Shown: one piece after another, positions 1 through 8,223 of the stretch | Numbering within the stretch: the stretch's first letter is position 1 | Layout: every line of letters begins with the position of its first letter | NCBI RefSeq assembly: GCF_001908235.1 | Contig: NZ_LGHK01000043.1 | Coordinates: 62,001-126,000 of the forward strand | Direction: 5' to 3' | Source: Bradyrhizobium sp. NAS96.2 | GTDB taxonomy: Bacteria; Pseudomonadota; Alphaproteobacteria; Rhizobiales; Xanthobacteraceae | Length of the DNA: 64,000 bases | Notes under the pieces: model-generated | Told to the model about the DNA's origin: nothing | The model's input: only the letters and a program-made list of their open reading frames with translations | Databases searched by the model: none | Position numbers and translations under genes: made by a program

Positions 1-1142
1 TTTCCATCATGGTGGCGGGGCCGTATTGCGCGCGGCTGCTCGCCGACGTCGGCGCCGAGGTCATCAAGATCGAGCCGCCGGAGGGCGACGATATGCGGCT
101 GCGGACGCCGCTGCGCGACGGCCACAGCACCTATTTCGGCCAGCTCAATGCCGGCAAGCGCAGCCTGGCGCTGGACCTGAAGAACGCCGACGCCATCAAG
201 CTGGTGCATCGCATGGTCGCGGAAGCAGACATTGTCGTCGAGAACTTCCGCCCCGGTGTCATGGACCGGCTCGGCCTCGGCTATGAGGCGCTCCGCGAGA
301 TCAACCCGCGCCTGATCTATTGCTCGATCTCGGGCTATGGACAGACGGGCCCCGCTGCCGAGCGCGCGGCTTATGCGATGATCGTGCATGCCGAGAGCGG
401 ATTCGATACCTCGCTGATGCGCTATGCCGGCGACCGGGAGCGTCCCGCGGCAGGGGCGATCTTTGTCGCGGACATCCTCGGCGGCATCTTCGGCTATTCC
501 GCGATTCAGACCGCGATGGTCCAGCGTGAGCGCACCGGGAAGGGGCAGCGTGTCGATGTGGCCTTGATGGACTGCATGCTCAATCTGCTGGTCTATGAGC
601 TTCAGGAAGCGCAATTCCCGATCCGCGCGCCGCGTCCGACCTACGGGCCGGTTCGCACCCGCGACGGCGATATCCTGATCGCCCCGGTGACACCGCGCAA
701 TTTTGCGGCGCTCTGCGAGGTGACCGGACAGCAAGAGCTGGCGAACGATCCGCGCTTTGCGTCCATTCCGGCGCGCGGCGCCAATTGGACCGCCATGATG
801 CAGGTCATCGAGCGATGGACGGAGCGCCACACCGTCGCGGAATGCATCGCGGCGCTGGATCGCGCCGGCGTCCCATGCGCCGAATACCGGACGCCGGGCG
901 CGGCGCTGACCGATGCCCATTTGCGCGAGCGTGGTGTGTTTGCGACGGTCTCGGATGGCGCCGGCGACTTCGTCGGCGTCAATGCGCCATGGCAGATGTC
1001 CGGGGCCGACACGCCGATGGGAAGTCAGGTCCCCGGGATCGGCGCGCAGCGGGACGATGTGCTGTCGCGGATCCTCGGATTGTCGCCGGACGCAATCGCG
1101 GCACTCGCGGCTGCGGGCACGTTCGGCAGAGCCCAGGCCTAG
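1..1142 (+). CDS. CaiB/BaiF class III CoA-transferase, 5' end outside window
   Basis: Predicted to move CoA between an acyl-CoA donor and a carboxylate acceptor. The frame is open to the left edge, so the N-terminus is missing; the first in-window ATG (position 9) is internal to the family's first conserved block. Visible family motifs are AGPYCARLLADVGAEVIKIE at the start, a GKRSLALDLK segment, VENFRPGV, and IYCSISGYGQTGP. The acid in IFVADILGG is at the place of the family's catalytic Asp. About 380 residues remain, close to the usual 380-430. It is convergent with the MarR gene that follows, so it belongs to a transcript from the left. The substrate cannot be read from sequence; a second CoA-transferase at 5747-7030 suggests acid activation is a theme of the locus. 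Confidence 0.9.
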   Translation, partial: SIMVAGPYCARLLADVGAEVIKIEPPEGDDMRLRTPLRDGHSTYFGQLNAGKRSLALDLKNADAIKLVHRMVAEADIVVENFRPGVMDRLGLGYEALREINPRLIYCSISGYGQTGPAAERAAYAMIVHAESGFDTSLMRYAGDRERPAAGAIFVADILGGIFGYSAIQTAMVQRERTGKGQRVDVALMDCMLNLLVYELQEAQFPIRAPRPTYGPVRTRDGDILIAPVTPRNFAALCEVTGQQELANDPRFASIPARGANWTAMMQVIERWTERHTVAECIAALDRAGVPCAEYRTPGAALTDAHLRERGVFATVSDGAGDFVGVNAPWQMSGADTPMGSQVPGIGAQRDDVLSRILGLSPDAIAALAAAGTFGRAQA

Positions 1143-1150
1143 CCGCGATC

Positions 1151-1669
1151 TCAGGTATCGGACGGAGCCTCCGGCGGCGGAGCCTTCGCGATCGCCAGCA
1201 GGCATTTCAGGAAATGCGCGCGGTCTTCCTTGCGCAGGGGAGCCAGCATGATGTTTTGCAACTCGGCCGCAGCCGGAATGACGGCCAGGAGCGCTTCCTC
1301 GCCCTTGGCGGTGATCTGCACCTGGAGCGAGCGGCGATCGTCCGGATTGTCCTTCTTTGAGACCAGTTTGCGCGCGACCATGCGCTTCAGCATCTCGCTG
1401 AGCGTGTTGCGGTCGCAACTGATCCGCTCCGCCAACACCGAGGGTGTGAGCGGACCCAACTGGTACAGCGCCATCAGCACGCCGAACTGCCGCGGCGTGA
1501 TGTCGCTCTGGCGCGTCATGCTTTGGTAGAGCCCGTCGTAGCGGGCCTCGAGCAGCCGCAGCAGAAATCCGACGCCGCCTTCAAGTTGCCAGTCGCGCGC
1601 AACGTCTGCGGCCGAGCCGGTCTTCTTCGCCTTGTCGGCTGCCATGCCGTCGTTGGACCCCGATTTCAC
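1151..1669 (-). CDS. MarR family transcriptional regulator
   Basis: A 172-residue winged-helix repressor-type protein. The central part, from TPRQFGVLMALYQLG through SVLAERISCDRNTLSEMLKR to the wing NPDDRRSLQVQITAKGEEAL, is the standard MarR DNA-binding domain; dimerisation helices lie on both sides. The listed start is GTG at 1669; an ATG at 1645 is an equally possible start, and neither has a strong ribosome binding site. It is divergent from the HicB-like/Rieske oxygenase operon, and the 166-base gap between them holds a perfect 12-bp palindrome and an imperfect 18-bp dyad. MarR proteins next to aromatic-degradation operons usually repress them and are released by an aromatic acid or its CoA thioester. 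That role is inferred from position. Confidence 0.9.
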   Translation of the reverse strand: MKSGSNDGMAADKAKKTGSAADVARDWQLEGGVGFLLRLLEARYDGLYQSMTRQSDITPRQFGVLMALYQLGPLTPSVLAERISCDRNTLSEMLKRMVARKLVSKKDNPDDRRSLQVQITAKGEEALLAVIPAAAELQNIMLAPLRKEDRAHFLKCLLAIAKAPPPEAPSDT

Positions 1670-1768
1670 GAATTCGCGTTAGCCGTTAGCAGCTTGGCCT
1701 GACGTCCTCAACCCTGCGGTAAATCGCACCCCAGCCTGTTCCCAGCACGGTGCAATTGTTTTCGGTCC

Positions 1769-1786
1769 TTGTCAGCTATCCGACAA
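1769..1786. promoter_or_regulatory. Imperfect dyad between divergent MarR gene and catabolic operon
   Basis: TTGTC and GACAA arms are separated by 8 bases, giving an 18-bp imperfect palindrome (7 of 9 positions match in each half). It lies in the divergent gap, 100 bases upstream of the marR start, and fits MarR operator size. TTGTCA here could also serve as a -35 element. Function is inferred. Confidence 0.4.
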
Positions 1787-1791
1787 CGTAG

Positions 1792-1803
1792 TACGTATAC
1801 GTA
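1792..1803. promoter_or_regulatory. Perfect 12-bp palindrome TACGTATACGTA, candidate MarR operator
   Basis: The 12 bases read identically on both strands. The site is 38-50 bases upstream of the start of the HicB-like gene and in the only intergenic region shared by the MarR gene and the oxygenase operon. An operator overlapping the promoter of the + strand operon is the simplest reading, but no binding data exist. Confidence 0.45.
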
Positions 1804-1841
1804 TCAAATGGACGCGAAGACGTCGTTCAGGGAGGTTGCTG

Positions 1842-2165
1842 TTGGACCTGCGTGAGCTGCTGTCGATTCCCTATCTGCTTGAGGCCGAGGCGGTCGAAAC
1901 CGAGCCGGGGCAGTGGCGGGTTCGGCTTGCCTATCCGGAGCTGCCGGGATGCACGGCGGAAGCCGCCGTCGTCGAGGACGCATTGCGGGAGCTCGAGCGG
2001 CGTCGCATCGAATTGATCGTCGGCCTGGTGGAGCAGGGCAAGCAGCCACCGATTCCACGCAAGCCGCTCACCGCATCCGATCCGCTTTGGACCGCAAGGG
2101 ATCTCGGACTGTCCGACCGTGTCGCCGCGCTTCTCGGCGCGGCGGCCCCGACTGCACGCAATTGA
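1842..2165 (+). CDS. HicB-like small protein, first gene of the Rieske oxygenase operon
   Basis: About 107 residues with a HicB/RNase H-like antitoxin fold signature: the strand GQWRVRLAYPELPGCTAEA, then the helix EDALRELERRRIELIVGL and the loop GKQPPIPRKP. The start is TTG: GGAGG at 1831-1835 is 6 bases before TTG 1842, while the upstream TTG at 1836 touches the ribosome binding site and is less likely. No HicA-type toxin (about 60 residues with a GSH motif) is seen on either side, and the C-terminus lacks an obvious ribbon-helix-helix domain. It ends 13 bases before the oxygenase start, so the two are surely co-transcribed. It may be an orphan regulator or a small accessory protein; I cannot assign its task. 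Confidence 0.7.
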   Translation: MDLRELLSIPYLLEAEAVETEPGQWRVRLAYPELPGCTAEAAVVEDALRELERRRIELIVGLVEQGKQPPIPRKPLTASDPLWTARDLGLSDRVAALLGAAAPTARN

Positions 2166-2178
2166 AGGAGGCAAACCC

Positions 2179-3498
2179 ATGCTCTCGCGCGAAGACAATG
2201 AACGCCTGGTGAGGGTCGGCAAGGGCACGCCGCTCGGCGACCTCTTTCGCCTGTACTGGATTCCCTTCCTGCCGTCGGCGGACCTCGCCAAGGACGGACA
2301 GCCGAAGCGCATCCGGCTGCTCGGCGAGGATCTGGTCGCGTTCCGCGACACTGAGGGACGCGTCGGGCTGGTCGATCAGGCCTGCCCGCATCGCGGCGCG
2401 CCGTTGATCTTCGCACGAAACGAGGATTGCGGGCTGCGCTGCGTCTATCACGGCTGGAAGTTCGACGTCACCGGCGCGGTGACGGATATGCCGGCAGAGC
2501 CGATGCGCAGCCGCCTCAAGGAGCGGGTGCGGATCAAGGCTTATCCCTGCAAGGAGCGTAACGGAATGATCTGGACCTATATGGGTCCAGATCAGGCCGA
2601 ACTGCCGCCGCTGCCGAACCTCGAATGGAATCTGGTGCCGGCCGAGCAGGTGCACATCTCGGTTCGCGTCCAGGAGTGCAATTGGTTGCAGGCCGTCGAG
2701 GGCGAGATCGACTCGGCGCATGCGCCGCTGCTTCACGGCCGGCTGGATGCGCAGGGCACCACGAGCGCCTGGATCCAGAAGCGCGACCTGCGGCCGACCT
2801 TCGAATGCATCAAGCAGGATTTTGGCATGAGCATCGCGGCGCGGCGCAACTACGATGCCAACACGCTGTACTGGCGGGTCAACCAGTTCCTGCTGCCGTT
2901 CTATACGCTGGTGCCTCCGCTCTCGCCGTTCCCGGATCTGAGCGGGCATGCCTGGGTGCCGATCGACGACGAGAACACGCTCTGCATCATGTTCTCCTAT
3001 CATCCGTCGGAGCCGCTGCTGGAGAAAACGCGGCAGGTGTTCGCCGAAGGACACAAGGGCCGCGAGAGCGGTCATGCCAGCCGCCACGCGCTGGTGCAGC
3101 ATCCGCCGACGGTGCCGTATGCCGGCTACTGGACCAAATACAATCCGCAGAACGGCTTTCAATTCGACTACGACGCGCAGCGGACCACCTGGTTCTCGGG
3201 CCTGCCGGGGCTCTGGGTGCAGGACGGCGCCTGCCAGAGCGGCGTCTCGCCGATCTTCGATCGCACCAAGGAGACACTCTGTTCTAGCGATACCGGCATC
3301 GCGATGACGCGGCGCTTCATTCTGGAGGCGCTCGGCGCCTATCGTGATCACGCGATCAAGCCAAAGGGGGTCCTGGATCCCGACGTGTTCTTGGTGCGAG
3401 CGGTGTCGCTGCGGCTGCCGCCGGAGGATTCCTGGGTCGATGTCGGCGCACCGTTCATGCGGGCAAAGCTCGGTGCCGATTTCGGGTACGAGCTGTGA
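2179..3498 (+). CDS. Rieske non-heme iron oxygenase, large subunit (phthalate-dioxygenase type)
   Basis: Predicted terminal oxygenase that hydroxylates, or O- or N-demethylates, an aromatic acid. The ATG at 2179 has AAGGAGG 7 bases upstream; an earlier in-frame ATG at 2119 lies inside the previous gene and is rejected. At 439 residues it has the size of the phthalate 4,5-dioxygenase/vanillate demethylase group. The Rieske [2Fe-2S] ligands are C69, H71, C88 and H91 (CPHRG and CVYHGWKFD). The catalytic domain shows EIDSAHAPLLHG, with H181 and H186 as mononuclear iron ligands and D178 as the bridging acid. It is followed directly by its reductase, so this is a two-component system without a separate ferredoxin. 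The substrate is unknown. Confidence 0.93.
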   Translation: MLSREDNERLVRVGKGTPLGDLFRLYWIPFLPSADLAKDGQPKRIRLLGEDLVAFRDTEGRVGLVDQACPHRGAPLIFARNEDCGLRCVYHGWKFDVTGAVTDMPAEPMRSRLKERVRIKAYPCKERNGMIWTYMGPDQAELPPLPNLEWNLVPAEQVHISVRVQECNWLQAVEGEIDSAHAPLLHGRLDAQGTTSAWIQKRDLRPTFECIKQDFGMSIAARRNYDANTLYWRVNQFLLPFYTLVPPLSPFPDLSGHAWVPIDDENTLCIMFSYHPSEPLLEKTRQVFAEGHKGRESGHASRHALVQHPPTVPYAGYWTKYNPQNGFQFDYDAQRTTWFSGLPGLWVQDGACQSGVSPIFDRTKETLCSSDTGIAMTRRFILEALGAYRDHAIKPKGVLDPDVFLVRAVSLRLPPEDSWVDVGAPFMRAKLGADFGYEL

Positions 3499-4445
3499 AC
3501 GCATCGAACCAGGAGGTCTTGGTCAAGCGCATCGGCTACGAGGCCGAGCGGATCCACTCCTACGAGCTGATTGCGCGGACCGGCAGCGAGCTGGCTCCGT
3601 TTACGGCCGGTAGTCATATCGACCTGCATCTGTCGAACGGTATGATCCGCAGCTACTCACTGGTCAACGACCAGCGCGAGCGGCATCGCTACGTCATCGC
3701 GGTCAACAAGGATGCCGAGAGCCGCGGCGGCTCCAGCTTCGTTCTCGACACCGTCAGGGTCGGGGATGTCATGACGATCTCCATGCCGCGCAATAACTTC
3801 GCGCTTCATGAAGAGGCCGAGCATTCGATCCTGATCGCCGGTGGGATCGGCATCACGCCCCTGCTATCGATGATCCGGCGTCTGGATGCGCTCGAACGCC
3901 GCTGGGACCTGTTCTATGCCGCGAGGACGCGCGCCGCGGCCGCATTTCTCGACGAGCTCGGCACGTTTCGATCGAAGGTACATCTCGATTTCGACGACGA
4001 GCGATCGGGTCGTGTGTTCGATCTTGCGGCTATCGTCAAAAACGCGCCGGCTCACGCGCATCTTTACTGCTGCGGTCCGGTGCCCATGCTCGAGGCGTTC
4101 GAGGCGGCGACGGCTGGTCGCCCGGCCGATCGCGTGCATGTCGAATATTTCAAGGCGCGGGAAGTTCCGGCGACTGAAGGCGGCTTCGAGGTCAAGCTTG
4201 CGCGAAGCAATCGCACCGTTGCGGTCGAGGCCGGCAAGACCATCCTCGATGCGTTGCTGGAGGCCGGGATCGCCGCGAATTACTCCTGCACCGAGGGGGT
4301 CTGCGGCACCTGCGAGACGCGCGTGCTCGAGGGCATACCCGACCATCGCGACCAGTTTCTGAGCGAGGAAGAGCAGGCGGCGAACAAGAGCGTCATGATC
4401 TGCTGCTCGGGCGCCAGATCCCGCACACTCGTGCTCGATCTCTAA
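3495..4445 (+). CDS. PDR/VanB-family oxygenase reductase (FMN, NAD(P)H, 2Fe-2S)
   Basis: Electron-transfer partner of the oxygenase just upstream. The domain order is that of phthalate dioxygenase reductase: flavin-binding barrel (RSYSLVND, residues about 52-59), nucleotide-binding domain (ILIAGGIGITPLLSMIRRL; YCCGPVPMLEAF), and a C-terminal plant-type ferredoxin with YSCTEGVCGTCETRV and a later ICCSG giving the four cysteine ligands. The start is GTG at 3495, overlapping the oxygenase stop codon (GTGA), so translation is coupled. Its 316 residues match the family length. The pair would take electrons from NADH through flavin and iron-sulfur cluster to the Rieske centre. Confidence 0.93.
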   Translation: MNASNQEVLVKRIGYEAERIHSYELIARTGSELAPFTAGSHIDLHLSNGMIRSYSLVNDQRERHRYVIAVNKDAESRGGSSFVLDTVRVGDVMTISMPRNNFALHEEAEHSILIAGGIGITPLLSMIRRLDALERRWDLFYAARTRAAAAFLDELGTFRSKVHLDFDDERSGRVFDLAAIVKNAPAHAHLYCCGPVPMLEAFEAATAGRPADRVHVEYFKAREVPATEGGFEVKLARSNRTVAVEAGKTILDALLEAGIAANYSCTEGVCGTCETRVLEGIPDHRDQFLSEEEQAANKSVMICCSGARSRTLVLDL

Positions 4446-4468
4446 GAACAAATCCACGGGTGGAACCA

Positions 4469-5692
4469 ATGAAGTATCTTTCGCGTGTTGTCGGAATATC
4501 TCTTCTGGTCCTTTGCGCCGGTTCGCCGGCGTCGGCGGACCCTGCACGGTCCTTGAAGATCGGCGTGCTCAACGACGGGTCCGGCCCTTATTCGGATAAT
4601 GCCGGCGAAGGTTCGGTGACGGCGGCAAAAATGGCCGCCGAGGATTTCATGCGGCTTCATCCGGACTTCAAGGTCGAGATCGTCGCGGCCGATCACCAGA
4701 ACAAGGCGGATGTCGGCGCCGCCATCGCGCGCCGCTGGATCGATCAGGAGAAGGTCGACGCGGTCGCCGACGTGCCGAACTCGGCCGTCGGGCTCGCCGT
4801 CAACGAGGTCGTGCGCGGCACCAAGGCGGCGCTGATTGCCTCGAGTGCGGCGTCTTCCGACCTGACCGGAAAGTACTGCTCGCCCAACACGATCCAATGG
4901 ACATTCGACACCTGGGCGGCCTCGCATACCATCGGCGCCTATCTCGTGCGCCACGGCGGCAAGAAATGGTACTTCATCGCCACCGACAATGCGCTCGGCA
5001 AGTCGATGGTGCGCGACGGGACGGCGGTGATCAGCACCGGTGGCGGGACCGTTCTCGGATCGGTCAATGTGCCGATCAACAATGCGGACTATGCCTCGTT
5101 CATTTTGCAGGCCGAAGGTTCGGGCGCCGACGTGATCGCGTTCGCGACCGCCGGCGGCGACACCGTCAGCCTGATCAAGCAATCCGCCGAGTTCGGGCTG
5201 AAGCAGAGCGGACGCACTTTCGCAGCGCTGCTCACCACCACCAACGACGTGGAGTCGAGTGGCCTTGCGGTCGGCGAGGGACTGATCATCACCCAGCCGT
5301 TCTACTGGGACCTCGACGATGCCAGCCGTGCCTGGTCGGCCAGGTTCAGCGAGCGGCAACACGGGCAATCGCCGACCGCGTTCCACGCCGGCGTCTATTC
5401 CTCGGTGCTGGCCTATCTGAACGCGGCGTTGGCGGCAGGAACCAACGACGCGCCGGCGGTGATCCAGAAGCTGAAGGAGACGCCGATCGACGACGCCTTG
5501 TTCGGGCCGGTCGTGGTGCGCGCCGACGGCCGCGCCATTCACAACATGTACATCCTGAAAGTGAAGAGCCCGACTGCGTCGAAGAGCAAGCGGGATCTGT
5601 TGGAGCAGGTCGGCGTGTTGTCCGGGCCGGAAGCGTTCCGGCCGCTCGACCAGGGCGGTTGCTCGCTCGTCGAGTCATCGAAGAGCAATTGA
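4469..5692 (+). CDS. Periplasmic branched-chain-amino-acid-type solute-binding protein
   Basis: A Peripla_BP_6 family receptor. ATG 4469 begins a good signal peptide (MKYLSRVVGISLLVLCAG, cleavage probably after ASA near residue 23), preferred over GTG at 4460. The mature part opens with LKIGVLNDGSGPYSDNAGEG, the usual first strand and ligand loop. It is 407 residues long. It sits 23 bases after the reductase and 54 before the CoA-transferase, so it should deliver the operon's substrate, probably an aromatic or acid compound. No permease or ATPase gene accompanies it, unlike the three complete ABC sets later in the window; it must borrow a transporter encoded elsewhere or act only as a sensor. 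Confidence 0.88.
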   Translation: MKYLSRVVGISLLVLCAGSPASADPARSLKIGVLNDGSGPYSDNAGEGSVTAAKMAAEDFMRLHPDFKVEIVAADHQNKADVGAAIARRWIDQEKVDAVADVPNSAVGLAVNEVVRGTKAALIASSAASSDLTGKYCSPNTIQWTFDTWAASHTIGAYLVRHGGKKWYFIATDNALGKSMVRDGTAVISTGGGTVLGSVNVPINNADYASFILQAEGSGADVIAFATAGGDTVSLIKQSAEFGLKQSGRTFAALLTTTNDVESSGLAVGEGLIITQPFYWDLDDASRAWSARFSERQHGQSPTAFHAGVYSSVLAYLNAALAAGTNDAPAVIQKLKETPIDDALFGPVVVRADGRAIHNMYILKVKSPTASKSKRDLLEQVGVLSGPEAFRPLDQGGCSLVESSKSN

Positions 5693-5746
5693 CGACGACG
5701 GCCGCGATCCGCGGATCAACACTTTCTCAAACTGACGGACGTCCCA

Positions 5747-7030
5747 ATGCTGGATCAGCTTGAAGCCGACTTCCCCGAGCACACGCCTCGTCCTCTCGGT
5801 GCGCCGAAGGCGCTGGAGGGGATCCGCGTGATCGATTTCTCGCATTTCATCGCCGGACCGTTTGCCACCATGATTCTCGCCGATATGGGCGCCGAGGTGA
5901 TCAAGATCGAAGCGCCCGGCCGCGGCGACGATTTGCGCCGCTATCCCCCGGTGCATTCCGATCTCAGGCACGGTGCGCCGTTCCTCTGGACCAACCGCAA
6001 CAAGCGCAGCGTCGCCCTCGATCTGAAGTCGCCCGAGGGCCTGAAGGTCGCGCGTGAGCTGATCGCGACGGCGGACGTTCTCGTCGAGAACTTTTCGGCG
6101 AGCGTGATGGCGCGGCTCGGGCTCGACTACGAGAGCTGCCGCAAGATCAAGCCCGAGATCATCTATTGCTCGGTGTCGGCCTATGGCCGCGACGGCGCGT
6201 TCTCCGACCGGCTCGGCTTCGACCCGATCGCGCAGGTCGAGAGCGGCTTCGTCTCGATGAACGGCTATGCCGACCGGGAGGGCGTGCGGGCCTTGTCGCC
6301 GGTCATGGACATCAGCACCGCGATGATGGCCAGCAATGCGATCCTCAGCGCGTTGTTCGCGCGCGAGCGCAGCGGGCATGGCCAGGCCATCGAGGTGTCG
6401 CTGTTCGAGAATGCCGTCCTGATGACCGGCTACGCGACCATGCAGTCGCTCTTCAACAATGCGGATCCAAAGCGAAGCGGCAACACCAGCCCGGACACCT
6501 GTCCGTCGGGCGTGTTCCTGGCGAGCGATTGCTCGTTCTATATCAACTGCGGCAATGACAAGATCTTTCAACGGCTGATGGCGCAGGTGCTCGAGCGCGA
6601 GGATCTCGCGGCGGCCGAGATCTATGCGACCGGCCCCGACCGAATTCGTCGGCGCGAGGAGTTGTTCGCGATTCTCGGCGATGCCTTTGCCCGCCAGCCC
6701 TGGTCGCACTGGCAGTCGCGGATGCGCGCAGCCGGAGTGCCCTGCGGCCAGGTACGCAGCGTCGGCGAGGCGATCCGGTCACCCGAAGCGCGGGAGCGCG
6801 GGATCGTCACAAGAATCCCGCACGAGGCGGTGGGCTGGGTGCCGAACGTGAACCTGCCGATCCGCTATTCGCGGACGCCGATCGTCGATCCCGTCGCGGC
6901 ACCGGCCGTCGGTCAGCACACCGAAAACGTACTGCGCGATTTGCTCAGCTATGACGATGCGGAGATCGCACGGCTTGCCAAGGGCGGGGCGTTCGGCGGC
7001 CAGCCCTTGCGACAGGATGCCAAGCCGTGA
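5747..7030 (+). CDS. CaiB/BaiF class III CoA-transferase
   Basis: A complete 427-residue paralogue of the gene at the left edge. It shows the family's AGPFATMILADMGAEVIKIE (from about residue 36), KRSVALDLKSPEG, VENFSASVMARLGLDYE, IIYCSVSAYGRDG, and the candidate catalytic Asp D188 in SPVMDIS. Such enzymes activate organic acids to CoA thioesters without ATP. It lies within the oxygenase operon and overlaps the next gene (GTGA), so the pathway likely makes a CoA ester that is then handled by the thiolase-fold enzyme. The acid and the CoA donor are not known. Confidence 0.93.
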   Translation: MLDQLEADFPEHTPRPLGAPKALEGIRVIDFSHFIAGPFATMILADMGAEVIKIEAPGRGDDLRRYPPVHSDLRHGAPFLWTNRNKRSVALDLKSPEGLKVARELIATADVLVENFSASVMARLGLDYESCRKIKPEIIYCSVSAYGRDGAFSDRLGFDPIAQVESGFVSMNGYADREGVRALSPVMDISTAMMASNAILSALFARERSGHGQAIEVSLFENAVLMTGYATMQSLFNNADPKRSGNTSPDTCPSGVFLASDCSFYINCGNDKIFQRLMAQVLEREDLAAAEIYATGPDRIRRREELFAILGDAFARQPWSHWQSRMRAAGVPCGQVRSVGEAIRSPEARERGIVTRIPHEAVGWVPNVNLPIRYSRTPIVDPVAAPAVGQHTENVLRDLLSYDDAEIARLAKGGAFGGQPLRQDAKP

Positions 7031-8223
7031 CGGGGCGCGGGCGCGACGAGCGGACGCTGCGAGGCCGTGTGGCCGTCATCGGGATTGGTGAAACGGAATA
7101 TTATCGCCACGGTGCGTCGCCCGACCCGGAGTTCAAGCTCGCGCTCAAAGCCATTCTGGCGGCTTGTGAGGATGCCGGACTCGATCCGCGCGAGATCGAC
7201 GGGTACTCGTCCTACAGCGACGATCGCAGTGAGGCGTCGCGGCTCGCTGCGGCGTTGGGGACGCATCGCTTGCGCTCCGCCACCATGCAATGGGGTGGAG
7301 GCGGCGGCGGATGTTGTGCCGCGATTGCCAATGCCGCTGCCTCGATCATCGCGGGCCTCGCCGATTGCGTCGTGGTGTTCCGCTCGCTGGCGCAGGGCCA
7401 GTATGGTCGCTTCGGGCAGGCGGGCGGCATCCACACCGTTTCAGGCGAACGATCCTACCTGATGCCTTATGGTGTGCTGGCGCCGCCGCAGCGCTTTGCC
7501 ATGCGGGTGCAGCGTTACATGCACGATCACGGCGTCCGGCAAGAGGCGTTGCGCGCGATTGCGCTCGCCTCCTATCACCATGCCCAGGCCAATCCGCGTG
7601 CCGTGATGCACGGCAAGCCGCTGGACGTCGACAAGTACGATGCCTCGCGCTGGATCGTAGAGCCGTTCCATCTCTACGATTGCTGCATGGAAAATGACGG
7701 CGCAGCGGCCTTGGTGCTGGTATCGGCGGAGCGTGCCACGGAATTCCGGCGCAAGCCGGCCTATCTGCTCGGCGCGGCCTTCGGATCCGGACATCGCGCG
7801 GCGGCGACGGCGCACAACGCGCCGCTCTACGCCACTGCGAGTTTCGACACTGTTGCTCCCGATCTCTACCGCATGGCCGGGCTAGGGCCGTCTGATGTCG
7901 GCGTGGTGCAGGCGTATGAGAATTTCACCGGTGGCGTCGTGATGGCGCTGGCGGAGCACGGCTTCTTCGAACCGGAGGAGGCCAACGACTTCCTGACCTT
8001 CGAGAACCTGATCGCGCCGTCCGGGCGGCTGCCGCTCAACACCAGCGGCGGCAATCTCGCCGAATGCTACATGCACGGCTTCGAGCTCGTCCTCGAGGCG
8101 GTGCGCCAGGTGCGTGGCGTGTCGACCAGCCAGGCTCGGCGCAGCGACGTCGCGTTGGTCATCGGAGGTCCGATGGTCTCTCCCGCGAGCAATCTCATTC
8201 TGGGGTCGGAGGCCACGTTATGA
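7027..8223 (+). CDS. Thiolase-fold enzyme of the SCP-x/Ltp type
   Basis: 398 residues, GTG start overlapping the preceding stop. The N-terminal VAVIGIGETEYYRHG, the glycine-rich QWGGGGGGCCAAIANA, CMENDGAAALVLVSAERA and VQAYENFTGGVV place it among lipid-transfer/SCP-2-type thiolases. Instead of the GGxxSHGHPxG loop of degradative thiolases it has NTSGGNLAECYMHGF, as in Ltp2-like aldolases of steroid side-chain breakdown. A DUF35 protein follows immediately (ATGA overlap), and that pairing is what Ltp2-type aldolases need for activity. It could cleave a carbon-carbon bond in a CoA ester by thiolysis or retro-aldol reaction; the exact reaction is inference. Confidence 0.85.
   Translation: MTGRGRDERTLRGRVAVIGIGETEYYRHGASPDPEFKLALKAILAACEDAGLDPREIDGYSSYSDDRSEASRLAAALGTHRLRSATMQWGGGGGGCCAAIANAAASIIAGLADCVVVFRSLAQGQYGRFGQAGGIHTVSGERSYLMPYGVLAPPQRFAMRVQRYMHDHGVRQEALRAIALASYHHAQANPRAVMHGKPLDVDKYDASRWIVEPFHLYDCCMENDGAAALVLVSAERATEFRRKPAYLLGAAFGSGHRAAATAHNAPLYATASFDTVAPDLYRMAGLGPSDVGVVQAYENFTGGVVMALAEHGFFEPEEANDFLTFENLIAPSGRLPLNTSGGNLAECYMHGFELVLEAVRQVRGVSTSQARRSDVALVIGGPMVSPASNLILGSEATL

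Noticed and set aside
2068-3504. 478-residue open frame on the minus strand opposite the Rieske oxygenase
   Set aside because: Antisense shadow; the + strand carries the Rieske and mononuclear iron motifs and a good ribosome binding site.
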